Part shown: positions 1 through 9,760 of the stretch, in pieces
How the letters are laid out: the number at the start of each line of letters is the position of its first letter
How positions within the stretch are numbered: position 1 is the stretch's first letter
Assembly (NCBI GenBank): GCA_050329975.1
Contig: JBHJOG010000199.1
Span: 1 to 20,405 of the forward strand
Source of the DNA: CALKHQ01 sp050329975
GTDB taxonomy: Bacteria > Pseudomonadota > Alphaproteobacteria > CALKHQ01
Direction: 5' to 3'
Length of the DNA: 20,405 bases
Notes under the pieces: model-generated
What the model was told of the DNA's origin: nothing
Seen by the model: only the letters and a program-made list of their open reading frames with translations
Database searches by the model: none
Translations under genes and position numbers: made by a program

Positions 1-700
1 GCGGATCCTCGATTTCGGCAAGGCGCCGGAGGCCTATGCCCATCTGCTGGACTATGGCGTCCAGGGATCCGCCACCCGGGTGGCGGCGGTCATCGGCGAG
101 CGCGCGCTCTCTTACCGGATCGGCGCCCCGGGACAGCACTGGGTGATGAACAGCCTGGCCGTGCTGGCGGCGGTCGATGCGCTGGACGCCGATGTCGGCG
201 CCGCGGCGCTCAGCCTGGGCGACCTGTCGGCGATCGCCGGCCGCGGCCAGCGCCAGATCGTGGCCCTGCGCGGCGGCGGCGACATCCTGCTGATCGACGA
301 TGCCTACAATGCGAGCCCACCCTCGATGCGGGCGGCGTTCGAGCTGCTGTCGACCGCGACCCACGGCCGCCACGCCCGCCGGATCGCCGTGCTCGGCGAC
401 ATGCTGGAGCTCGGCGCCGCTGCGGCAACATTGCACGCCGGGCTCGCCGAAGACCTGCTTGCGTCGAATATCGATGTCGTCCACCTGTGCGGCCCTGAGA
501 TGGCGCACTTGGCCGAACGGCTGCCCACCGGAAGGCGCGGGCACTACGCCGACGACGCCGCGACGCTGCTGCCGGCCGTGAGGGCCGACGTCCGTCCGGG
601 CGACATCGTTCTGGTCAAGGGATCGCACGGCAGCCGGATGGACATCATCGTCGATGGCCTGCGCGGCCTCGGCCATGTGCGCGTCGTCAACGGCAAGTAG
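1..700 (+). CDS. murF: UDP-MurNAc-tripeptide--D-Ala-D-Ala ligase, C-terminal part (5' truncated)
   Basis: MurF adds D-Ala-D-Ala to UDP-MurNAc-tripeptide in the cytoplasm, using ATP, and completes the pentapeptide precursor. The reading frame is open from base 2 to the TAG at 698-700, giving about 232 residues. This is roughly the C-terminal half of a protein usually near 450-480 residues; the N-terminal and P-loop regions lie outside the window. Visible Mur-ligase features are the DDAYNASPPSM segment (about residues 98-108 of the visible part), the VLGDMLELG motif and the C-terminal VLVKGSHGSRMD segment, all typical of MurF. The GTG at 80 is internal to this frame and is not the true start. 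mraY follows after 13 nt, the normal dcw order. The identification is secure from motifs plus context. Confidence 0.95.
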   Translation, partial: RILDFGKAPEAYAHLLDYGVQGSATRVAAVIGERALSYRIGAPGQHWVMNSLAVLAAVDALDADVGAAALSLGDLSAIAGRGQRQIVALRGGGDILLIDDAYNASPPSMRAAFELLSTATHGRHARRIAVLGDMLELGAAAATLHAGLAEDLLASNIDVVHLCGPEMAHLAERLPTGRRGHYADDAATLLPAVRADVRPGDIVLVKGSHGSRMDIIVDGLRGLGHVRVVNGK

Positions 701-713
701 ATCGGACGACGCA

Positions 714-1802
714 ATGCTTTACGAGATCCTGTTCCCCCTGGCCGACCAGTTGGTCGTGTTCAACCTGTTCCAGTACCTGACGTTCCGCACCGGCGGCGCG
801 GGCCTGACGGCCCTGCTGCTGAGCTTCGTGTTCGGGCCGAGGATCATCCGCTGGCTGCGCCGCAAGCAGCCGGGCGGACAGCCGATCCGACTCGACGGCC
901 CGCAGGGCCACCTGGTCACCAAGGTCGGCACGCCGACCATGGGCGGGCTGATGATCCTGGTCAGCGTGCTGATCAGCACGCTGCTGTGGATGCGGCTCGA
1001 CAACGGGTTCGTCTGGGCGGTGCTGCTGGTCACCGCCGGCATGGGGCTGCTCGGATTCCGCGACGACTACCTGAAGCTGACCAAGCGCAACAGCAAAGGG
1101 GTCAGCACCCGGGTAAAGCTGCTCTGGCAGCTGCTGATCTCGCTGGTCGCCGCCGCCATCATCACCATGACCGCCGACCCGGACATCGCCTTCAAGCTGG
1201 CGATCCCGTTCTTCAAGGACACGCTGCTCAACCTCGGTTGGTTCTATATCGTGTTCGCAGCCGTCGTCATGGTCGGCTCGTCGAATGCGGTCAACCTGAC
1301 CGATGGGTTGGACGGGCTTGCCATCGTGCCGGTGATGATCGCCTCCGGCTGCTTTGCCCTGATCGCCTATCTGGTCGGCAACTTCAATTTCTCCGAGTAC
1401 CTGCAGATCCAGTTCGTCCCGGGCGCCGGCGACCTCGCCGTCTTCTGCGGCGCAATGGTCGGCGCCGCCCTCGGTTTCCTCTGGTTCAATGCGCCGCCGG
1501 CTATGGTGTTCATGGGCGACACCGGCTCGCTGGCGATGGGCGGGGCGCTGGGCGCGGTCGCGGTCGTCGCCAAGCACGAGCTGGTGCTGGCGATCGTCGG
1601 CGGCCTGTTCGTGCTCGAGGCGGTGTCGGTGATCATGCAGGTCGCCTCCTTCAAGCTGACCGGCCGCCGGGTGTTCCGGATGGCGCCCTTGCACCACCAC
1701 TTCGAGCAGAAGGGATGGGCGGAGCCGACCATCGTCATCCGGTTCTGGATCATCGCCTCGATCCTGGCGCTGATCGGCCTGTCGACACTGAAGCTGCGCT
1801 GA
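714..1802 (+). CDS. mraY: Phospho-N-acetylmuramoyl-pentapeptide transferase
   Basis: MraY is the integral membrane enzyme that transfers phospho-MurNAc-pentapeptide from UDP to undecaprenyl phosphate, forming lipid I. The start chosen is ATG 714 (MLYEILFPL), giving 362 residues, which matches the usual length near 360. An upstream in-frame start at 654 would overlap murF and add an unconserved extension. Family motifs are visible in order: GTPTMGG (72-78), the DDY magnesium/catalytic motif (117-119), NLTDGLD (194-200), FMGDTGS (267-272 region) and PLHHHFE (325-331). Multiple hydrophobic segments fit the 10-TM topology. The stop TGA shares one base with the murD ATG (TGATG). Ribosome binding signal is weak (GGA at 704-706), so coupling with murF is likely. 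Confidence 0.97.
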   Translation: MLYEILFPLADQLVVFNLFQYLTFRTGGAGLTALLLSFVFGPRIIRWLRRKQPGGQPIRLDGPQGHLVTKVGTPTMGGLMILVSVLISTLLWMRLDNGFVWAVLLVTAGMGLLGFRDDYLKLTKRNSKGVSTRVKLLWQLLISLVAAAIITMTADPDIAFKLAIPFFKDTLLNLGWFYIVFAAVVMVGSSNAVNLTDGLDGLAIVPVMIASGCFALIAYLVGNFNFSEYLQIQFVPGAGDLAVFCGAMVGAALGFLWFNAPPAMVFMGDTGSLAMGGALGAVAVVAKHELVLAIVGGLFVLEAVSVIMQVASFKLTGRRVFRMAPLHHHFEQKGWAEPTIVIRFWIIASILALIGLSTLKLR

Positions 1803-3205
1803 TGGATGCCGCCGCCCGCCTCGACCTGTCGCGCTATGCCGCCGAACGCTGCGGCGTGATGGGCCTGGGACGCTCGGGGCTGGCGGCGGCGGCGGCGCTG
1901 GCCGATGCGGGCGCTGCGGTCACCGCCTGGGACGATGGCGAGCCCGCCCGGGCGCAACTCAGGCGCCGCGACGTCACCGTGGCACCGCTCGTGGAGCAGG
2001 ACCTCGCCGGCTTCCGGATGATCGTCTGGAGCCCCGGCATCCCGCACCTCCATCCCCGGCCGCATCCGGCCGCCGAGGCGGCGCGCGCCGCCGGCTGCCC
2101 GCTGGTCGGCGACATCGCCCTGCTCGCGGAGGCGGCGGGCGCGACCCCGCTGGTCGGCATCACCGGCACCAACGGCAAGTCGACGACGACCGCGCTGGTC
2201 GGCCACCTGCTGGCCGAGGCCGGGGTCCCCAGCGCGATCGGCGGCAACATCGGCGCGCCTGCACTCTCGCTGCCGCGGCTGCCCTACGACGGCGTCTATG
2301 TGATCGAGCTCTCGTCCTACCAGCTGGAGTTGATCGGACGGAGCCGGTTCAGGCTCGGCGTCCTGCTGAACATCACCCCGGACCATCTCGACCGGCACGG
2401 CGGAATGGACGGCTACATCGCGGCCAAGCGCCGGCTGTTCGAGCGGATGGGCGATGGCGACGTCGCCATCATCTGCGTCGACGATGACCATACCCGCACC
2501 ATCGCCTCCGAACTCGCCGCCGCCGGCCGGCATGTGGTCCGGGTCGGCACCCGCAACGCCGCCGAATGCGTGTTCCATGTCGATTCCGAGGGCCTGCTGC
2601 ACGACCGGCTCGACGACGCGCCCTCCGCCCCGGTCGACCTGAAGCGGGCCGCGGCGCTGCCGGGGCGGCACAATTGGCAGAACGCGGTCGCGGCCTATGC
2701 CGCCGCCCGTATGCTGAAGCTCATGCCGGAGACCGTCACCGCCGGCCTGATGCGCTTTCCAGGCCTGGCCCATCGCATCCAGACGGTCGGCGAGATCGAT
2801 GGCGTGCGGTTCGTCAACGACAGCAAGGCGACCAATGCCGACGCCGCCTCCCATGCCCTGGCCTGCTTCGAGCGCATCCACTGGATTGCCGGCGGCGTGC
2901 CGAAGGCCGGCGGCATCGAGAGTCTGCGCGGGCTGTTCGGCCGGATCGCCCATGCCTACCTGATCGGCGAGGCAGCGGCCGACTTCGCCCGCACCATCGG
3001 CAACGCGGTGCCGGTGACGATGAGCGGGACGCTCGATCGCGCCGTCGTTCAGGCCTACGCCAACGCACGTGGCGACGCCGCCGGGCGGCCGGTGGTGCTG
3101 CTGTCCCCGGCCTGCGCCAGTTTCGACCAGTTCGCCGACTTCGAGGCGCGCGGGGCCGCCTTTGCCACCGCCGTCGCCGCGCTGACCCCCGGGATGGGCC
3201 GATGA
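1802..3205 (+). CDS. murD: UDP-N-acetylmuramoyl-L-alanine--D-glutamate ligase
   Basis: MurD adds D-glutamate to UDP-MurNAc-L-Ala in the cytoplasm with ATP hydrolysis. The product is 467 residues, slightly longer than the E. coli enzyme (about 440). An N-terminal Rossmann-like segment (VMGLGRSGLAAA, about 19-30) is followed by the ATP-binding loop GTNGKSTT (122-129, Lys126), the SSYQLE motif, the NDSKATN motif and a C-terminal LLSPACASFDQF segment. These are characteristic of MurD rather than other Mur ligases. ATG 1802 overlaps the mraY stop by one base, and the gene ends in an ATGA overlap with ftsW, consistent with translational coupling. Confidence 0.97.
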   Translation: MDAAARLDLSRYAAERCGVMGLGRSGLAAAAALADAGAAVTAWDDGEPARAQLRRRDVTVAPLVEQDLAGFRMIVWSPGIPHLHPRPHPAAEAARAAGCPLVGDIALLAEAAGATPLVGITGTNGKSTTTALVGHLLAEAGVPSAIGGNIGAPALSLPRLPYDGVYVIELSSYQLELIGRSRFRLGVLLNITPDHLDRHGGMDGYIAAKRRLFERMGDGDVAIICVDDDHTRTIASELAAAGRHVVRVGTRNAAECVFHVDSEGLLHDRLDDAPSAPVDLKRAAALPGRHNWQNAVAAYAAARMLKLMPETVTAGLMRFPGLAHRIQTVGEIDGVRFVNDSKATNADAASHALACFERIHWIAGGVPKAGGIESLRGLFGRIAHAYLIGEAAADFARTIGNAVPVTMSGTLDRAVVQAYANARGDAAGRPVVLLSPACASFDQFADFEARGAAFATAVAALTPGMGR

Positions 3206-4326
3206 GCAGCTTCAGCCGCATCGACCGCTCGATCGTCGGCCGCTGGTGGTGGACCGTGGATCGCTGGAACCTGCTGGCGCTGCTGCTGCTGATCGCGATC
3301 GGAATCCTACTGACGCTCGCCGCCGGTCCGCCGGCAGCCGAGCGCATCAACCTGCCGTCGTTCCACTTCGTCCAGCGCCAGTTCATGATGCTGCCGGTAG
3401 CGATCGCGCTGATGCTGGGCGTCTCGCTGCTGTCGCCTCGCGGGGTGCGCCGGCTGGCCCTGGTCATGTTCCTCGGCGGGCTCGTCGCCACCGCCGCGAC
3501 GCTCGTCATCGGCGAGGAGATCAAGGGCGCCCAGCGCTGGATCTCGCTCGCCGGCTTCTCGCTGCAGCCGACCGAGTTCCTCAAGCCGGCCTTCGCGGTA
3601 ATCACCGCCTGGCTGTTCGCCAAGGCGCACAAGACGCCGGAATTCCACGGCCGCCTGATCTGCACCGGCCTGTTCGCCGTGACCATGACGCTGATCATGG
3701 CCCAGCCGGACCTGGGGATGGCGGCGGTGGTCGGCGTGGTCTGGTTCGGCCAGTTCTTCCTGGCCGGGCTGCCGCTGGTGCTGGTCGGCGTGCTGATGGT
3801 GGCAGCCGTCGGCGGCTTCGTCGGCGCCTATTACGGCTTCGACCACGTCTCCAGCCGGATCGACCGGTTCCTCGATCCCGAGTCCGGCGACACCTACCAG
3901 ATCGGCCGCTCGCTGGCCGCCTTCGAGAATGGCGGCCTGTTCGGGCGCGGGCCCGGCGAGGGCCGGATCAAGGACCAGCTGCCGGACGCCCATTCGGACT
4001 TCGTCTTCTCGGTCGCCGGCGAGGAGTTCGGCGTGTTGTTCTGCCTGCTGATCGCCGGCCTGTTCGCGCTGGTGGTGCTGCGCGGCTACAGCCGGGTGCT
4101 GCAGTCGCCGAGCCTGTTCATCCTGCTCGGCGCCGCCGGCCTGTTCACCCAGTACGGCATGCAGGCCCTGATCAACATGGCGTCCGCGCTGAGCCTGATG
4201 CCGACCAAGGGCATGACGCTCCCCTTCATCTCCTACGGCGGCTCCTCGCTGTTCGCCATCGCCATCGGCATGGGCATGGCGCTGGCGCTGACCCGGCTGT
4301 GGTCGGACGATGGAGACACGCTGTGA
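3202..4326 (+). CDS. ftsW: Septal peptidoglycan glycosyltransferase FtsW (SEDS family)
   Basis: FtsW is the polytopic SEDS-family enzyme that polymerises lipid II at the division septum together with FtsI. The product is 374 residues, with about ten hydrophobic segments starting around residue 25 (LLALLLLIAIGILLTLAA). The SEDS features KGAQRW (about 109-114), the QPTEFLKP segment and the C-terminal signature LMPTKGMTLPFISYGGSS (about 332-349) are all present. RodA belongs to the same family, but the position between murD and murG and the TKGMTLPFISYGGSS form support FtsW. The start ATG overlaps the murD stop by 4 nt (ATGA). Confidence 0.96.
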   Translation: MSSFSRIDRSIVGRWWWTVDRWNLLALLLLIAIGILLTLAAGPPAAERINLPSFHFVQRQFMMLPVAIALMLGVSLLSPRGVRRLALVMFLGGLVATAATLVIGEEIKGAQRWISLAGFSLQPTEFLKPAFAVITAWLFAKAHKTPEFHGRLICTGLFAVTMTLIMAQPDLGMAAVVGVVWFGQFFLAGLPLVLVGVLMVAAVGGFVGAYYGFDHVSSRIDRFLDPESGDTYQIGRSLAAFENGGLFGRGPGEGRIKDQLPDAHSDFVFSVAGEEFGVLFCLLIAGLFALVVLRGYSRVLQSPSLFILLGAAGLFTQYGMQALINMASALSLMPTKGMTLPFISYGGSSLFAIAIGMGMALALTRLWSDDGDTL

Positions 4327-5470
4327 CGGCCGGCCCGGCTCGCGCCATCCGCAGGCCGATCGTGCTCGCCGCCGGCGGCTCGGGCGGGCACATCTATCCG
4401 GCGCGCGCGCTGGCGGAGGTGCTGATCGCGCGCGGCCACAAGGTGGTGCTGGTCACCGACCGCCGGGGTGCGGCCTTCGACGACGCACTGCCGCAGGTGG
4501 AGGTCCACCGGGTCCAGGCCGGGGCGCCGAGCGGGCGCGGCTTCTGGGGCAGGATCGACGGCGTCGGCCGCATCCTGCGCGGGTTGTTCGAGGCGCGGCG
4601 GATCCTGCTCGGCCTGCGCCCGGCCGCCGTCGTCGGCTTCGGCGGCTACGCGTCGGTCCCGACAATCATGGCCGCGACTCGGCAAGGACTCGTCACGCTC
4701 GTCCACGAGCAGAACGCAGTCCTTGGCCGGGCGAATCGAATGCTCGCCGGCCGAGTCGTTAAAATTGCGACTGCATTTCCGAGTATTCGTGGGGTTTCGG
4801 ACCGGGATTCCGCTAAGCTGGCACGCACAGGTAACCCGATTCGTTCGGAGATCGCGGCCTTGGCCGAAGCGCCCTACGACACCCCGACGGAGCAGTCGCC
4901 GATCAACCTATTGGTGTTCGGCGGCAGCCAGGGCTCGCGCGCGCTGAGCCTGCTGGTCCCGGCTGCCGTGGCCGCGTTGCGGCCCGAGCAGCGCCGCCGT
5001 CTGGTCATCGCGCAGCAATGCCGGCCGGAGGACCTGGACGAGGTCCGTGCAGCCTATGCGGGCATCGATCAGCCCGTCGACCTCGCCGCCTATTTCACCG
5101 ACATGGGCGCCCGGCTCGGCCGAGCCCAGCTGGCGATCACGCGCGCCGGCGCCTCGACCATCGCCGAGCTCGCCGGCGCCGGCCGGCCGGCGATCCTGAT
5201 CCCCTATCCCTACGCCACCGACGACCACCAGCGGGCCAATGCCGAGGCGCTGGCCTCCGCCGGCGGCGGCTGGGTGATGATCGAGCGGGAGACCACCGCC
5301 GCGGATCTGGCGCTGGCGCTCGCCCGGCTGATCGACGCGCCGGACGCGCTCGCCGACGCCGCAGGCCATGCCCGGGCGTTCGGCATCATCGATGCCGCCG
5401 ACCGGCTCGCCGACCTGGTCGAGGACTGCGCGCGCCTGCCTCGGCAGACCGTCGAACAGCGGGTGCCGGC

Positions 5471-5474
<4 letters not shown>
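4323..5474 (+). CDS. murG: UDP-GlcNAc--lipid I N-acetylglucosaminyltransferase
   Basis: MurG is a peripheral inner-membrane GT-B glycosyltransferase that adds GlcNAc to lipid I, making lipid II. The start is GTG 4323, overlapping the ftsW stop in a GTGA junction; the product is 383 residues. Motifs seen are the glycine loop GGSGGH (18-23), HEQNAVLGRANR (from residue 128), a second glycine-rich loop GGSQGSRA (200-207), RAGAST (about 274-279) and the TDDHQRANA donor-site region. Oddity: codons about 118-176 (4674-4850) use many A/T-ending codons (AAA, ATT, GTT, TTT, AGT, CGT, ACT), while flanking sequence is almost entirely G/C-ending. The protein sequence itself still looks like normal MurG. 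Ends in an ATGA overlap with murC. Confidence 0.96.
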
Positions 5475-6909
<1,435 letters not shown>

Positions 6910-6910
<1 letters not shown>

Positions 6911-7872
6911 TGATGGCCGCCACCGTGCCGGACGCGCCCGCGATGCCGCCCGACTCGCTTGCCGAGCGCACACCTGCCCTGCGCGGCCGGGTCAGCCCGA
7001 ATGCCGACCTGGCGAGGACCAGCTGGTTCCGCGTCGGCGGCCCGGCCGAGGTCCTGGTGCGTCCGGCCGACCTCGACGACCTGGTGACGTTCCTGCAGCA
7101 GCGGCCGGCGGCCCCGGTCACCGTGCTCGGCGTCACCTCCAACGTGCTGATCCGCGACGGCGGGATCCCGGGCTATGTGCTCAAGCTCGGCCGCGGCTTC
7201 GCCGACATCCGCCATGAAGGCGCCGATGTCGTCGCCGGCGCCGCGGCGCTCGACGTCAACATCGCGCGCTATGCCGCCGCCGCCGGTATCGCCGGGCTCG
7301 AGTTCCTGGTCGGCGTGCCGGGTACGCTGGGCGGCGCGCTGCGGATGAACGCCGGCGCCTACGGCAGGGAAATCAAGGACGTGCTGGTCGAGGCCTATGC
7401 GCTGGACGCGAACGGCAACCGGCTGGTCCTGTCCCCTGAGCAGATGGCCCTCGGCTATCGCCACTGCGGGGCGCCAATGGACCTGCTCTTTACCGGCGCC
7501 CGGCTGCGCGGCGCGCCCGGCGACGGTCCGGCAGCCGAGGCGCGGATGGCAGAGATCCAGGCTCGGCGCGAGGCGACCCAGCCGATCCGGTCCCGTACCG
7601 GCGGCAGCACCTTCCGCAACCCGACCGACGCTCCCGGCGGCGAGAAGGCCTGGGCCTTGATCGACCGCGCCGGATGCCGGGGCCTGCGGCTCGGCGGCGC
7701 CCAGGTGTCGGAGCAGCACTGCAACTTCCTGATCAACACCGGCAGCGCCACCGCAGCCGAGCTGGAGGCGCTGGGCGAACTGGTCCGGGCGCGGGTGCTC
7801 GCCGACAGCGGCATCGCGCTGCGCTGGGAGATCAAGCGCCTCGGCGTCCCCCTGGTGGGGGAGGCATCGTGA
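6910..7872 (+). CDS. murB: UDP-N-acetylenolpyruvoylglucosamine reductase
   Basis: MurB is a cytoplasmic FAD enzyme that reduces UDP-GlcNAc-enolpyruvate to UDP-MurNAc with NADPH. The product is 320 residues. The FAD-binding segment reads GVTSNVLIRDGG, with T where many homologues have G or A. It is followed by GVPGTLGGALRMNAGAYG, and by GGSTFRNP with the expected proton-donor serine at residue 233. A late glutamate in RWEIKRLG fits the family. This is the shorter type II-like arrangement with a HCNFLIN segment. The ATG at 6910 sits in a TGATG junction with murC; a second ATG immediately follows and could be used instead. The first roughly 30 residues are an unconserved-looking extension. Confidence 0.95.
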
Positions 7873-8852
7873 TGGCGCGCAAGCGGGTCGCCGTGCTGAT
7901 GGGCGGCATCTCGGCCGAGCGCGCGGTGTCGCTGTCGAGCGGCGCCGGCTGCCTGAACGCCCTGCGCGAGGCCGGCTTCGACGCCTACAAGGTCGACGTC
8001 ACCGAGGACATCGGCAAGCTGGTCGCAGCCCTGACCCCGGCGCCGGACTGCGTGTTCAACATGCTGCACGGCCGCTTCGGCGAGGACGGCTGCATCCAGG
8101 GCCTGCTGGAGCTGATCGGCGCGCCCTATACCGGGTCCGGCGTGCTCGCCTCGGCGCTGGGCCTGGACAAGCGGGTGTCGCGCGCGGTGTTCGAGACTGC
8201 AGGCATCCCGATGCCGCCGGCGATGCTGGTCCACCGCTCGCATGCGCCGAACAGCGACCCGATGCCACGGCCCTTCGTGGTCAAGCCCGTCAACGAAGGC
8301 TCCAGCGTCGGCGTCCGCATCCTGTTCGAGGGCGACAACGAGCCGGCCTTCACCGCCGACACCTGGGCCTATGGCGACCAGGTCTATGTCGAGCGCTACA
8401 TCCCGGGCCGGGAGATCCAGGTCGCAGTGATCGGCGAGGGCGAGGAGACCGAGGCGATCGGCGCGATCGAGATCCGCACCCGCCGCAAGTTCTACGACTA
8501 TGTCGCCAAGTACACCCCCGGCGAGTCCGAGCACATCATGCCGGCCCCGATCCACCCGCAGGCCTATGGCGAGTGCTTGCGCCTGGCGGCGGCGGCGCAC
8601 CGGGCGCTCGCCTGCCGCGGGGTCAGCCGGGCCGACTTCCGCTACGACGACACCGCCGGGGAGCCCGGAAAGCTCTACCTGCTGGAGCTCAACACCCAGC
8701 CGGGCATGACGCCGACCTCGCTGGTGCCCGAGATCACCGCCCACAACGGCGTCAGCTACGTGGAACTGGTCCGCCGCATGGTCGAGCTGGCCGCCTGCGA
8801 CACACCCGGCGAGATCCGCCACACCGTTCCGGCCAAGGGAGACGCCGCATGA
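7872..8852 (+). CDS. ddl: D-alanine--D-alanine ligase
   Basis: Ddl joins two D-alanines using ATP; the dipeptide is the MurF substrate. The product is 326 residues, slightly longer than typical DdlB (about 306). The N-terminal segment VAVLMGGISAERAVSL is the first D-Ala site region. Next come HGRFGEDGCIQGLLE, the ATP-grasp lysine loop KPVNEGSSVGV (from residue 138), GREIQVAVIG, and the C-terminal LELNTQPGMTPTSLVPE motif containing the metal ligands. ATG 7872 shares one base with the murB stop; an in-frame GTG at 7869 is possible. The gene overlaps ftsQ by 4 nt. Confidence 0.96.
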   Translation: MARKRVAVLMGGISAERAVSLSSGAGCLNALREAGFDAYKVDVTEDIGKLVAALTPAPDCVFNMLHGRFGEDGCIQGLLELIGAPYTGSGVLASALGLDKRVSRAVFETAGIPMPPAMLVHRSHAPNSDPMPRPFVVKPVNEGSSVGVRILFEGDNEPAFTADTWAYGDQVYVERYIPGREIQVAVIGEGEETEAIGAIEIRTRRKFYDYVAKYTPGESEHIMPAPIHPQAYGECLRLAAAAHRALACRGVSRADFRYDDTAGEPGKLYLLELNTQPGMTPTSLVPEITAHNGVSYVELVRRMVELAACDTPGEIRHTVPAKGDAA

Positions 8853-9760
8853 CCGTCGCCCGCTACGAGCCGATGCTGGATCCGTTCCCGGATTTCGAGC
8901 CGGTCTGGGACAACGTCCGCCCGCTGGGCAAGGATCATCCCGTGCTGGCGCTGTTGACGGGGCAGCATCCGTTCAGCCGCCGGCTCGACCGCTGGGCGCG
9001 CGTCGCCGGCTTCTCGGTCGCGCTGTCGGTGACCGCGGCGTCCGCGGTGTTCGCCGTCCAGATCGATCTGCCGCGGCGGTTCTCCGAGCAGATTTCCGAT
9101 GTCGGCAGCGTCGCCGCCCACCAGGCCGGCTTTCAGGTCGGCGAGGTGCTGGTCTCCGGCCGGGCGCAGACCGACATGGACGCCCTGCGGCTGGCGATCG
9201 GCGTCGGCCGCGGCGATCCGATCCTGGAGGTCGATCCCGGGTTGATCCGGCGGCGGATCGAAACCCTGCCCTGGGTGCGCAGCGCCCATGTGGAGCGCCA
9301 GCTGCCCGACATCATCCGCATCAGGCTGGTCGAGCGCGTGCCGTTCGCGCTGTGGCAGCGCAACCAGCGGATCGCGGTGGTCGACGAGGAAGGCTTCATC
9401 CTGCCCGCGACCGGCAGCGAGGCCGAGGACGCGCTGCCGATCATCGTCGGCACACAGGCCCCGGAGAACGCCCCGGCCCTGTTTGCGATCCTCGCCACCG
9501 AGCCGGCCCTGTCGCAGCGGGTGCGGGCCGCGACCTGGGTCGACGACCGGCGCTGGACGCTGCGGCTCGACAACGGAATCGACGTCCACCTGCCGGCGGC
9601 ACGGCCGGATGCGGCATGGACGCGTCTGGCGCGGCTGGATCGGGAGCAAAGCCTGCTGTCGCGGGACATCGTGGCGGTCGACCTGCGGCTCGACGACCGG
9701 CTGGTCGTCCGGCTCGGCGCCGACGCCATCGCAGCCATGGGGGTGGATCAGGATGCGTGA
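8849..9760 (+). CDS. ftsQ: Cell division protein FtsQ
   Basis: FtsQ is a bitopic inner-membrane divisome protein that links early and late division proteins through FtsB and FtsL. The product is 303 residues: a cytoplasmic N-terminus of about 50 residues, one membrane segment at about 51-71 (RVAGFSVALSVTAASAVFAV), then a periplasmic POTRA domain at about 95-163 (GFQVGEVLVSGRAQTD through RIRLVERVPFALW) and a beta domain with VDEEGFILP. Sequence conservation in this family is low, but POTRA plus position between ddl and ftsA make the call firm. Overlaps ftsA by 8 nt. Confidence 0.94.
   Translation: MTVARYEPMLDPFPDFEPVWDNVRPLGKDHPVLALLTGQHPFSRRLDRWARVAGFSVALSVTAASAVFAVQIDLPRRFSEQISDVGSVAAHQAGFQVGEVLVSGRAQTDMDALRLAIGVGRGDPILEVDPGLIRRRIETLPWVRSAHVERQLPDIIRIRLVERVPFALWQRNQRIAVVDEEGFILPATGSEAEDALPIIVGTQAPENAPALFAILATEPALSQRVRAATWVDDRRWTLRLDNGIDVHLPAARPDAAWTRLARLDREQSLLSRDIVAVDLRLDDRLVVRLGADAIAAMGVDQDA

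Noticed and set aside
687..1700. Long antisense open frame opposite mraY, and similar long antisense frames opposite murD, ftsQ-ftsA, ftsZ and cimA
   Set aside because: High GC removes stop codons from alternate frames. The translations are low-complexity (His/Asp/Gln/Arg-rich), show no motifs, and lie opposite well-supported genes.
4741..4810. Possible internal promoter in the AT-richer murG patch (TTGCGA and TATTCG)
   Set aside because: The spacing between the two hexamers is only about 13 nt and neither matches well.
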